The notes under the pieces are model-generated. The model did not search any database. It was given only the letters and a program-made list of their open reading frames with translations, and was not told the origin of the DNA. 64,000 nucleotides of DNA from Methanoregula sp. (lineage in GTDB: Archaea; Halobacteriota; Methanomicrobia; Methanomicrobiales; Methanospirillaceae): contig JAUYTV010000050.1 of NCBI GenBank assembly GCA_030694985.1, forward strand, positions 40,139 to 104,138. The letters are read 5' to 3'. The position numbers were made by a program, and so were the translations under genes. Numbering within the stretch: position 1 is the first letter of the stretch; each line of letters begins with the position of its first letter. This document shows positions 55,942-63,928 of this stretch, piece by piece.

Positions 55942-56076
55942 TTCCAGCAGACGTTCGCCCGTGTCGTTGAGAGTGTGGAGCGGATTCGCGATCAGCAAGT
56001 TGCATCGGGTCGGCAAATCGAGGGGTTGTGCGAGGGGCTGATGCAGCGGGTGTTTGCCGGGGAACTGGCAGGATGA
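55942..56076 (+). repeat. hsdS tail, copy B
   Basis: An in-frame homolog of copy A, ending with TGA at 56074-56076. The frame reads FARVVESVERIRDQQVASG, so reading frame and stop are preserved. The 5' break is at the LQQQFA codons. Confidence 0.85.
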
Positions 56077-56082
56077 ACCCGT

Positions 56083-56427
56083 TCACGCATATTCTCGGAG
56101 CAGTACTTTCACCACAGCCGCAAGCGGTACGAGATCGTGCCGGCTTGTCTCCCAGATGATCATCGGGCTTATCACGAAATAGCCGTGCACCATCTTGTCT
56201 CGCATTCCTGCAAATTCTTTCCACGGAACATCCGGGTGGCGATCGATAATCTCCTGCGGGATCTTCTTGATCGCTTCTCCTATTACCACAAAATTGAGAA
56301 TGATTGCTTCGCGGGTCTTCCGGTCGGCGAGCAGTTGTTCATACGTCATGTCCTTTGTGTAGGACTGGATCGTAGAGACTGCGTCGTCAATATCTGTGAG
56401 GTAGAGTTTCATCTCCCGCTTAGACAT
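56083..56427 (-). CDS. hepT: HepT-like HEPN toxin (DUF86), cassette 2
   Basis: About 114 residues. The HEPN toxin motif RDKMVHGY (R76-H81-Y83) fits Rx4HxY of HepT RNases/AMPylation targets. It overlaps the MntA gene by 8 bp. It is transcribed against the flanking genes and begins its stop only 6 bp after tail copy B. Confidence 0.9.
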   Translation of the reverse strand: MSKREMKLYLTDIDDAVSTIQSYTKDMTYEQLLADRKTREAIILNFVVIGEAIKKIPQEIIDRHPDVPWKEFAGMRDKMVHGYFVISPMIIWETSRHDLVPLAAVVKVLLREYA

Positions 56428-56716
56428 AGATGACCTCGGCGAGCACATCCTGACGGATCACCGGTTTTAGGGAATCTGATGTCACCAAATCCACCGGGTT
56501 CCCGAGTTGCTCGGAAAGAAAATGTTCAAGCCGCATGAAGGTGACGAACCCCACCGGCTTTGAAAACTCCACCAGCAGATCGATATCGCTTTTGCCCGTC
56601 TGCTCGTTCCGGGCAACAGAGCCAAACACCCCGATTGTCTTGACCGAATACTCTCGTGTTACTTTCCCTTTGAGGTTTTTTAAGGAGGCGAGGATATCCT
56701 GCCGGGTGGACTTCAT
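56420..56716 (-). CDS. mntA: MntA-like minimal nucleotidyltransferase antitoxin, cassette 2
   Basis: A 98-residue protein with the nucleotidyltransferase motif GSVARNEQTGKSDIDLLVEF: G32-S33, then D44 and D46. In HepT/MntA pairs it neutralises the toxin by AMPylation. Gene order (antitoxin first, overlapping) is normal. Confidence 0.9.
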   Translation of the reverse strand: MKSTRQDILASLKNLKGKVTREYSVKTIGVFGSVARNEQTGKSDIDLLVEFSKPVGFVTFMRLEHFLSEQLGNPVDLVTSDSLKPVIRQDVLAEVIYV

Positions 56717-56785
56717 GGCTGTACCTATGTAACAGTGGGTGATGAACTATTAATAAATATTTTAATTCCGGGTCTGAAATCAAGT

Positions 56786-56913
56786 TGCAGTTCGCCCGTG
56801 TCGTTGAGAGTGTGGAGCGGATTCGTGAGCAGCAGGTGGCATCAGGCTGGCACATCGAGGGGTTGTGCGAGGGGCTGATGCAGAAGGCGTTTGCGGGGGA
56901 GTTATCAATTTGA
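56786..56913 (+). repeat. hsdS tail, copy C
   Basis: The third tail, open to TGA at 56911-56913. It has a few amino acid changes relative to A (QVASGWHIEG) but the frame is kept. It begins 69 bp upstream of the MntA start. Confidence 0.83.
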
Positions 56914-56973
56914 AAATGATAGCGATACTGATTTATGAAATAGATTGATAATTAACTATCATCGCGATCGAAT

Positions 56974-58089
56974 ATGACACTGAAACATATCACCCTTGAG
57001 GGATACAAATCAATAAAATCACTTGATCTCGATCTCAATTCTCTCAATGTATTGATAGGTGCAAATGGGGCAGGAAAAACCAATTTCATCTCTATCTTCA
57101 AATTCCTCAACCAGATAATTGAAGGGAATCTTAATCTCTACGTCAGGAGATCGGGTGGCGCCGATTCCTTCCTTTACTATGGACAAAAACATACTGATCG
57201 AATATCAATAAAACTTGATTTTGTATCTGATGAGTCTCATCTGTTCAATATTTATGAATGCAAATTAGTCCCAACACTGGATAATTCTCTAATTTTCGAA
57301 GAAGAGAGTACTTTTTTTCATGATCGGATAAAATTCCCCGCCACTCCATACAAGAGCATCTTTCGTAGTGGTCATCAGGAAACTTTCTTAATTGCAGCGG
57401 CACAAGAAGAAAAAAACCGTATCGAACGACATGTTTTAGAACCTCTGAAAAGCTGGCGTGTTTATCACTTTCATGACACCAGTGATACCGCCCCAATGAA
57501 ACGTCAGGGTGATCTCAATGATAATCTGTATCTAAGACCCGATGCGGGGAACCTGGCAGCATATCTCTACCGGTTAACAAAGACGCATCCTCATCATTAT
57601 CAGAAAATCCGTGATACAATTCAACTGGTCGCTCCATTCTTTGATAACTTTATCCTTCGGCCGATGCCGGAAAATGAAAATAAAATCCAGCTCGAATGGC
57701 GGGAAAAAGGATCGGACTATCCCTTCCTTGCGTATCATCTCTCTGATGGGACTCTTCGATTCATCTGCCTGACAACATTATTGCTTCAGCCGGATATCCC
57801 GTCAACAATTTTTATCGATGAGCCTGAACTGGGATTACACCCGTACGCAATAAACGCATTAGCGTCCCTGATCAAGAGCACTGCAACCAGAACGCAGATT
57901 ATCATTTCAACACAATCGGTTCCCCTCGTTAACCAGTTCAATTTAGAAGATTTGCTTGTTGTCAACCGCAAAAATCAGGCAACGGTTATCGAACGCCTCA
58001 AACCCGCGGAATACGAATCATGGCTTGTTGATTATTCGGTCGGTGAATTATGGGAGAAGAATGTCATCGGGGGGAGACCCTCCAGATGA
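56974..58089 (+). CDS. OLD/RecF-like AAA ATPase, cassette 3
   Basis: A 371-residue ABC-type ATPase: Walker A GANGAGKT (29-36), a signature-like YHLSDGTLRF and Walker B FIDEPELGLHP in the C-terminal half. It belongs to the AAA_15/21 group found in OLD, AbiL-like and related defence systems. It lacks its own TOPRIM domain, which the next gene may supply. The ATGA overlap with the DUF4276 gene shows coupled translation. Confidence 0.88.
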   Translation: MTLKHITLEGYKSIKSLDLDLNSLNVLIGANGAGKTNFISIFKFLNQIIEGNLNLYVRRSGGADSFLYYGQKHTDRISIKLDFVSDESHLFNIYECKLVPTLDNSLIFEEESTFFHDRIKFPATPYKSIFRSGHQETFLIAAAQEEKNRIERHVLEPLKSWRVYHFHDTSDTAPMKRQGDLNDNLYLRPDAGNLAAYLYRLTKTHPHHYQKIRDTIQLVAPFFDNFILRPMPENENKIQLEWREKGSDYPFLAYHLSDGTLRFICLTTLLLQPDIPSTIFIDEPELGLHPYAINALASLIKSTATRTQIIISTQSVPLVNQFNLEDLLVVNRKNQATVIERLKPAEYESWLVDYSVGELWEKNVIGGRPSR

Positions 58090-58772
58090 ATTCTGAAATA
58101 AGGATAAATATTGTCACCGAAGGTCCGACAGAAGAGACCTTTGTCAATATGGTCCTCATCGATCATCTCCAGCAGTTCAGAATTTTTGACGTTCGTGCTC
58201 ATAGTATTACAACGGGATATAGCAACGGCAGACCTCATAGAGGAGGTTTTCTGAGGTATGATCATTTGAAAAAAGATGTGAGACGGTGGTTACAGCAGGA
58301 TCCTAAATCGTACGTCACAACAATGATTGACATATACGCATTGCCACCGGATTTTCCAAACCGGGAACAATTTATCCACACTTCCGATCCATATAAAAAA
58401 GTTGAGAGGGCAGAAGAAGAGTTAGCAAAAGACATCGATAACCCTCGATTTATTCCAAATATCCAACTGCATGAATTTGAAGCAATTCTCTTTAGTAAAG
58501 TTGAGCAAATTCATCAATCGATGATTGCCTCAGGCAGTACATCTTCGGAGTTGCACAAATTACAATCAGTCCGTGCTGCTTTTAACACACCCGAAGATAT
58601 CAACGATAATCCCCAGACCGCTCCCTCAAAAAGAATCCAGAAAATTTATCCTTCGTTTCAGAAACCGACTGATGGGGTTATCATCGCTAAAAATATTGGG
58701 ATCAATGCAATACGCAAAGAATGCTCTCATTTCAACAAATGGTTAACGAGACTGGAATCTCTTTCTCAATGA
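58086..58772 (+). CDS. DUF4276 protein, partner of the ATPase, cassette 3
   Basis: A 228-residue protein with VTEGPTEETF at residues 10-19 and LHEFEAILF near 130, both typical of DUF4276. The family is thought to be related to the TOPRIM fold, where the first Glu and later acidic residues bind metal. With the ATPase it resembles two-gene OLD-like or AbiL-like nuclease systems (inference). ATG 58086 overlaps the ATPase stop (ATGA). Tail copy D starts 32 bp after its stop. Confidence 0.85.
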   Translation: MNSEIRINIVTEGPTEETFVNMVLIDHLQQFRIFDVRAHSITTGYSNGRPHRGGFLRYDHLKKDVRRWLQQDPKSYVTTMIDIYALPPDFPNREQFIHTSDPYKKVERAEEELAKDIDNPRFIPNIQLHEFEAILFSKVEQIHQSMIASGSTSSELHKLQSVRAAFNTPEDINDNPQTAPSKRIQKIYPSFQKPTDGVIIAKNIGINAIRKECSHFNKWLTRLESLSQ

Positions 58773-58804
58773 CGAATTACATGGGATCCCGATGATTCGC
58801 TCGC

Positions 58805-58949
58805 CCTCCAGCAGCAGTTCGCCCGTGTCGTTGAGAGTGTGGAGCGGATTTGCGATCAGCAAGTTGCATCGGGCCGGCAAATCGAGGGGTTGTGCGAGGG
58901 GCTGATGCAGAGGGCGTTTGCTCGGGAGTTATCGAAAGGCAATGCATGA
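58805..58949 (+). repeat. hsdS tail, copy D
   Basis: The fourth tail. The 5' edge LQQQFARVVESVE is the same as copy A; the frame runs to TGA at 58947-58949 with a slightly different end (RELSKGNA). Confidence 0.85.
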
Positions 58950-59025
58950 AAAACACAGATGGGCATGAACCAATAAGCCAATAATTAATTATCACCAATG
59001 GTGTATAGATACTTAGAGGAAACAT

Positions 59026-59178
59026 ATGAGCCCCCAGAAAAGCAGGACATTTCAGGTGTTCAATGCAAGCACCGGACGATGGGTGAAATACGATCGGGAA
59101 GTGGGACGGATCGTAGCCTGCAAAAAAAGCGAAGGCCCGTACGCAAATGTCCCGAAATATCGCAAGGCCCATAGCTGA
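59026..59178 (+). CDS. 50-residue basic protein
   Basis: ATG 59026 has AGAGGA 6 nt upstream. The product starts MSPQKSRTFQVFNA and has NASTGRWVKYDREVGRI and KSEGPYANVPKYRKA. The pattern (aromatic, basic, PYxxVP end) looks like a real short protein rather than chance sequence. It lies 76 bp after tail copy D. Function unknown. Confidence 0.55.
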   Translation: MSPQKSRTFQVFNASTGRWVKYDREVGRIVACKKSEGPYANVPKYRKAHS

Positions 59179-59270
59179 TACTTTCTTTTCCTATCATGCT
59201 CATCTGGTGTCCCGATCATTTATGCGAATGTGCTAAAAACATCATCCCCAAACCCAAAACCGGCTTTTTT

Positions 59271-59411
59271 ATGTTCTCCACAAGGGAGGACACCAAACAA
59301 TTACGAGCAAAAATTACCGCCACATTTGAATCAAAAGAAATCCGCCTCATCAATGCGATGGCTCGGACAGGAAGCGATGATAAATGGATTATGCCTGCGG
59401 GAATTCAATAA
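59271..59411 (+). CDS. possible 46-residue protein or gene fragment
   Basis: An ATG opens a frame reading MFSTREDTKQLRAKITATF and ending DDKWIMPAGIQ. Composition is protein-like, but there is no ribosome site and the ORF is short. It may be a decayed gene. Confidence 0.25.
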   Translation: MFSTREDTKQLRAKITATFESKEIRLINAMARTGSDDKWIMPAGIQ

Positions 59412-59607
59412 TTTTCAGGATTTTTTGCGCTCGGTAATTTTTATTTCCTGAACATCCCGACATTTTCTCTTCACACTCCTTCCTTAGTTCGTCCTGATCA
59501 CGGAGATTATCAAAGCCCTCCGCAATACGCGAAGTGGCGTCGGGAAAAATGGAATCCTCACAAGGAAATGATTCCCCTATATAACAGATCAATACAAACA
59601 ACTCATC

Positions 59608-59907
59608 ATGCCCTGTGATCTGACCGAAATGGAGATTCAGATCCTCTATATCCTATACCGTAACAAAAATTTCAAATCCAACGCCGGCTATAACAGTGAG
59701 AAACTCAAAAAAATCCTCCGGAAGAAATTCGACCAGGACTTCGATGAAGCCATCGCGACCCTGAAGAACCAGGCCTACATCGCTACCATCAAAAAAGACG
59801 ATCCGAAATATTACATCCTTGATCTCGGCAAAGCATATTCCGTCATGAAAAACCACGGGCTGAACGTCTCTCCTCTTGGCGGGAGCAGGGTCCATCATCT
59901 GGATTGA
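59608..59907 (+). CDS. winged-helix-like hypothetical protein
   Basis: A 99-residue protein with helices LTEMEIQILYILYRN and NSEKLKKILRKKFDQDFDEAIATLKNQAYI, then a KKDDPKYYIL wing and a short tail. This pattern fits a small DNA-binding winged helix. A TATA-like CTATATAA (about 59577-59584) lies upstream. It may regulate the downstream RM gene or cassettes (inference). Confidence 0.6.
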   Translation: MPCDLTEMEIQILYILYRNKNFKSNAGYNSEKLKKILRKKFDQDFDEAIATLKNQAYIATIKKDDPKYYILDLGKAYSVMKNHGLNVSPLGGSRVHHLD

Positions 59908-59982
59908 CCGTGCTGATTCTGTTAACTTTTTTTAACAACAATTTTATAGCTTGTTTGCAAACATCTGGGAAAGGACATTCTC

Positions 59983-60444
59983 ATGAAACAGCCATTTGAG
60001 GGATTATTCGGAGATACCTGCGAGACCCGGCTCCTCCAGTTCCTGCTGCCTATGTACGGAATCGAGTTCGATATGGCCGAACTTGTGGAGGAGATCGGGC
60101 TCACCCGGCAGTCCATCGCAAAAGCCATGAAAAAATTCTCCGACCGGGGCATGGTGAAGATACGGAAAGATGGACGCACCTGGCTCTACTCGATCAATGA
60201 AGAGTCGCCACTCATAAAACGTCTTGAGGATTTTGATAACTCGCTCATCGAGTCAATGATTGGACCTGCGGAATTTAAAAAGATCGAGGATGCCCATGAA
60301 AATCAGGTCCATGCCCCCTCGCAAAAAGAATCCGGGCGTGTATCGAGAAAACCCCAGGTCCCGTATGGCACATCCGATGATGCGGCACCCTGTGTTGCCA
60401 GCCGCACCGGGAATTATCTGAGCAAAAAGGGTCAGGCAAAATAA
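59983..60444 (+). CDS. winged-HTH regulator next to hsdM
   Basis: About 153 residues. The N-terminal ~75 form a winged helix (DMAELVEEIGLTRQSIAKAMKKFSDRGMVKI). The rest is polar and probably disordered. It lies 55 bp upstream of hsdM on the same strand; TTTTATAG (about 59942-59949) is a likely TATA box. A role controlling hsdM or sensing a partner is inferred from position. Confidence 0.7.
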   Translation: MKQPFEGLFGDTCETRLLQFLLPMYGIEFDMAELVEEIGLTRQSIAKAMKKFSDRGMVKIRKDGRTWLYSINEESPLIKRLEDFDNSLIESMIGPAEFKKIEDAHENQVHAPSQKESGRVSRKPQVPYGTSDDAAPCVASRTGNYLSKKGQAK

Positions 60445-60499
60445 TAATCGGCATCCCTTAATCTCTCCATCACCCAATCACTATCAGGATTCCTTCACC

Positions 60500-62017
60500 A
60501 TGCGTCTCGCCCCCGAACTCAAATCAAAGATCGATTCCCTCTGGGACAAATTCTGGAGCGGTGGTCTCTCCAACCCGCTCCAGTCCATCGAACAGATGTC
60601 CTACCTCATCTTCATGAACCGGCTCGAAGCCATGGACACGTTCGAGCAGAAGAAGGCGCTGGCAAACAAACAGATCTATAAATCCATATTTGAAGGGCAG
60701 GAAGACTGCCGGTGGTCGCACTGGAAACATTTCCCGGCCGATAAGATGCTTGTGCATGTGCGGGATGTAGCCTTCCCGTTCATCAAGAATATCCATGACG
60801 GGGAAAAGACGCTCTTTGCCCGGCACATGAAAGATGCCGTTTTCTTGATACCAAAGCCCTCTCTCCTGCAGGAAGCCGTCACAATTCTTGATGACCTGAA
60901 GATATCCGCTCAGAATCAGGATACACAAGGCGACATCTACGAATACCTGCTCTCGCAGCTCGCAACAGCAGGAAAGAACGGCCAGTTCCGCACGCCCCGG
61001 CATATTATTTGGATGATGATCGAGCTCGTGGACCCGGATATCAATGACCGGATCTGTGATCCAGCCTGCGGTACAGCTGGGTTCTTAGTCAACTCGTACG
61101 AGCACATCCTCAAAAGATACACAAGCAAAGACAAGATCGAAGTAGATTCCGAAGGGGGATACCATAACCTGCTTGGCGATAAAATCACCGAGCCGAAACA
61201 CTGGGAAAAACTCTGGAAGGATACCTTCTATGGGTATGATTTCGATAACACGATGATCCGGATCTCGCTCATGAACATGGTGCTCCACGGGATCAAGGCG
61301 CCCCAGGTTGCTCTTCAGGATACGCTCTCAAAAGGATTCACGCAAAACGACCGGTATACTGTCGTCCTCGCAAACCCGCCATTCAAGGGAAGCATCGACA
61401 AGAGCGACATCAACGATGCCCTCACCATCCAGACCACAAAGACCGAACTGCTCTTTGTCGAGCGGATGGTACACCTCCTCCAGATTGGCGGAAAGTGCGG
61501 GGTCATTGTGCCGGACGGTGTGCTGTTCGGCAGCTCCAATGCTCACAAGAAACTCCGGCAGATCCTGCTGGAACAGTGCCAGCTCGAAGGCATCGTGTCC
61601 ATGCCATCCGGTGTCTTCAAGCCGTACGCCGGTGTCTCCACGGCGGTATTGATCTTCACCAAAGGCGGATCCACAGAGAATGTCTGGTTCTATGATATGG
61701 ACGCGGACGGGTACTCACTCGATGACAAACGAACATTCATCGATGGCAAAGGGGATATCCCGGATATTATCCTGCACTACCATAACCGGAAGAAAGAGAA
61801 TCCTGCGGACCGGAAAGGCAAATGTTTCTTTGTGCCAATCAGCGAGATCAAGGAGAACGGATACGATCTCTCCATATCGCGTTACAAGGAGATTGAGTAT
61901 GCAGAAGTCCAGTATGAAAAACCGGAAGTGATCATAGACAAGATTGAGATGCTGGAAAACGAGATCCAGAAAAGTCTCAAGGAACTGAGAAAATTGTTGA
62001 AAAACAATAATCAATAA
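60500..62017 (+). CDS. hsdM: type I restriction-modification methyltransferase subunit
   Basis: A 505-residue N6-adenine methyltransferase. SAM motif DPACGTAG is at 187-194 and catalytic NPPF at 292-295; HsdM-N helices precede them and a coiled-coil tail (EMLENEIQKSLKELRKLL) contacts HsdS. It methylates the host target. It lies 6.4 kb downstream of hsdS instead of beside it. Confidence 0.95.
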   Translation: MRLAPELKSKIDSLWDKFWSGGLSNPLQSIEQMSYLIFMNRLEAMDTFEQKKALANKQIYKSIFEGQEDCRWSHWKHFPADKMLVHVRDVAFPFIKNIHDGEKTLFARHMKDAVFLIPKPSLLQEAVTILDDLKISAQNQDTQGDIYEYLLSQLATAGKNGQFRTPRHIIWMMIELVDPDINDRICDPACGTAGFLVNSYEHILKRYTSKDKIEVDSEGGYHNLLGDKITEPKHWEKLWKDTFYGYDFDNTMIRISLMNMVLHGIKAPQVALQDTLSKGFTQNDRYTVVLANPPFKGSIDKSDINDALTIQTTKTELLFVERMVHLLQIGGKCGVIVPDGVLFGSSNAHKKLRQILLEQCQLEGIVSMPSGVFKPYAGVSTAVLIFTKGGSTENVWFYDMDADGYSLDDKRTFIDGKGDIPDIILHYHNRKKENPADRKGKCFFVPISEIKENGYDLSISRYKEIEYAEVQYEKPEVIIDKIEMLENEIQKSLKELRKLLKNNNQ

Positions 62018-62237
62018 TCCTTTTTTTGCCGCACCTCCCTCCACCTCTCCAAAATCCGGGCCCGTAAAACCCTCCATTACAAATCCCGCAGCCGCGCCCG
62101 GATCCACAAATCTTACGCCCCTTAATCCAGCCCCAATCCAACCCCCGATTTTCGCATACATGCCAGAATAACTGCGAAAATTCCCGCACCCACCCATTAC
62201 TATTTAACCTGAATATGGGAACATCTGGATCAATACA
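62018..62237. other. intergenic spacer
   Basis: C-rich coding-like bias is weak. No gene, RNA or repeat is convincing. Confidence 0.3.
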
Positions 62238-62453
62238 ATGATCAGCGAACTCATCGGACGAATAAAAATATGGCTCAAGGCAAAATTCACGGCAGCAGCC
62301 CGTGTCTTTACACCCGCAGCCGAAATCGTTCCCGATGAAAAGTCGGTCCTTGTAGCAGCTGATGGAAATGTACTGGATATGGGGAAGCGGTACAGGTTAA
62401 CGAGCGGCCACGCCCCACACTTCTCGCTCTACACATTCTTTAACCATCGGTGA
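62238..62453 (+). CDS. possible small hypothetical protein
   Basis: A 71-residue frame: an amphipathic basic helix (SELIGRIKIWLKAKFTAAARVF) then VLVAADGNVLDMGKRYRLTSG. It could be real; no family and no ribosome site are seen. Confidence 0.35.
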   Translation: MISELIGRIKIWLKAKFTAAARVFTPAAEIVPDEKSVLVAADGNVLDMGKRYRLTSGHAPHFSLYTFFNHR

Positions 62454-62670
62454 ATAACGCCGGGTCCTGTGTTTTGGAGTTTTATCAAGGCTGTAGTCCA
62501 GTAGGTTACCTGCCGATTGGCACAAGGCAACCCTCCGCAGGATAATAGCTCTGGCTCTCCCCGGAACGGCGTTTTTAAAATTGAACAAAAAGAGCACCAG
62601 CGCCTTAAAAGAATCGTGAACAGGACTCCTGCGATGCAGGGTAAACATCAGGAAAAAGGGGGAATAAATC

Positions 62671-63078
62671 ATGACAGGAATTTTTGCAAATAATGAAGAG
62701 AATAAGAAGCCGGGCCCAAACGGATACGGTGAACAGGGAAGAGGAAAGAAAACCACAGACTCTGTGGAGTTACGTAAAAAAACACGCACAACGACTGCCC
62801 CGCGTCTGGTTGAGCGGGCAACTGCCCTGAGAGGTCAGAGTAATGGTCGGCCGCAGGAACCAAAGAGTACATACCGCCGCCGGACCAAGCTGGACATCTA
62901 TGATAAGGATCCCGAGATCCCGTATGTAAAGTTTGAGTCAGCGGCCCTTGACCTTGTCTGCTCCTTAATGGAGAGGCAGGACCGTATGAACGAGGAGATC
63001 TTCCTCAAACTCAACGATCTTGTTTACCAGGTCGAAGATCTTCAGCAGGAACGGACAAGTGACAGGAGCGGACGATGA
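62671..63078 (+). CDS. basic hypothetical protein, first of an overlapping pair
   Basis: A 135-residue protein. The N-terminal ~85 residues are Lys/Arg/Gly-rich and probably disordered; the C-terminal ~50 form helices (VKFESAALDLVCSLMERQDRMNEEIF). A strong AAGGGGGA ribosome site precedes the ATG. Its stop overlaps the next gene (ATGA). No family recognised. Confidence 0.7.
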   Translation: MTGIFANNEENKKPGPNGYGEQGRGKKTTDSVELRKKTRTTTAPRLVERATALRGQSNGRPQEPKSTYRRRTKLDIYDKDPEIPYVKFESAALDLVCSLMERQDRMNEEIFLKLNDLVYQVEDLQQERTSDRSGR

Positions 63079-63518
63079 CCAAGGGCCGGCGTCCGCTCAA
63101 TGCAATTAATGAATCTGTGGAGATTGCTGGCCGGCGCGGGAGTGTGGAGCAGGTCTCCGGCAAGCGGGGCATTGCGTTCGATTTCATCATTATAGAACTG
63201 GACCGGGTCATGTTTGTGAAAGTGAAACGTTCGCAGTCATCGTTTACGTATGCGCTGGAGATCCTGATCCAGTACCAACGCGAGATAGCGAGTCTTCATC
63301 AAGTGGCCTTGACAAGTGTAACCGTGCGGGAATTCTGGGTCCGGTCTCCAAACGAGACATGGCAGTTCTTCCTGATCCGGCACGATTCCGTCCTGGAGAT
63401 CCGGGCCGATGGCATGTATATCCCGCGTGAATCCATCCCCGTGAGGACAGTTGACCTGTCCGGTACTCCTGCTGATGGAACAGACGACCCTGTTTCAACG
63501 TCGGAGGATGGGGATTAA
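63075..63518 (+). CDS. hypothetical protein with nuclease-like core, second of the pair
   Basis: A 147-residue protein with a beta-alpha-beta core: FDFIIIELDRVMFVKVKRSQ then ALEILIQYQREI and VTVREFWVRSPNETWQFFLI. The D-x(n)-K-x-K arrangement (IELDRVMFVKVKRS) resembles PD-(D/E)xK-type folds, but the motif is not exact. It is translationally coupled to the upstream gene. Methanomicrobiales carry similar proteins; function unknown. Confidence 0.65.
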   Translation: MTKGRRPLNAINESVEIAGRRGSVEQVSGKRGIAFDFIIIELDRVMFVKVKRSQSSFTYALEILIQYQREIASLHQVALTSVTVREFWVRSPNETWQFFLIRHDSVLEIRADGMYIPRESIPVRTVDLSGTPADGTDDPVSTSEDGD

Positions 63519-63560
63519 CCCCTTTTTTGTCACATCAAGGGAGAGTGTCTCGGAAGGTGT

Positions 63561-63632
63561 AATCCGGGCCCTGTGCGGGCATCGTTTCCCCTTTACGGAG
63601 GTGCTTTTTTCCCTATACTTGCAAAAAACCGT
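63561..63632 (+). repeat. 72-bp intergenic repeat, copy 1
   Basis: It shares 62 of 72 positions with 63929-64000. Conserved blocks are CGGGCATCGTTTCCCCTTT, AGGTGCTTTTTTCC and TTGCAAAAAACCGT. Confidence 0.75.
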
Positions 63633-63928
63633 ACACTTTTACACATTTTATTAAAATACGCTTTTTCCTTGAGATTCAGACCAAACAGGGTAATCTTCTT
63701 CGAGTTATAAAACGCTAATGTACGCTATTGGGAGGCAAAAGTCGGGGTGTCTGGTGGGGTAGGAGGGTCGCAGGGAAATAAGGGCTGTTTGGTGTTTTCG
63801 CCAACTCAAAATTGATCCAGAGCGCCAATCCGGTTTTAACCCCCCACTGGGAAAACGATCAGGTTTTTTTTAGGCGTCCATGGCATCGTCGATGTCGACG
63901 TTACCCTATTGTGTATCTTCGACCCCCG
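63633..63928. other. spacer between the 72-bp repeats
   Basis: About 300 bp with no gene. It has GTCGACG-type palindromic sequence near 63890-63900 and a T8 run at 63863-63870. Confidence 0.3.

Noticed and set aside
56526..56855. 109-residue minus-strand frame
   Set aside because: It is antisense to hsdS tail copy C and out of frame with MntA.
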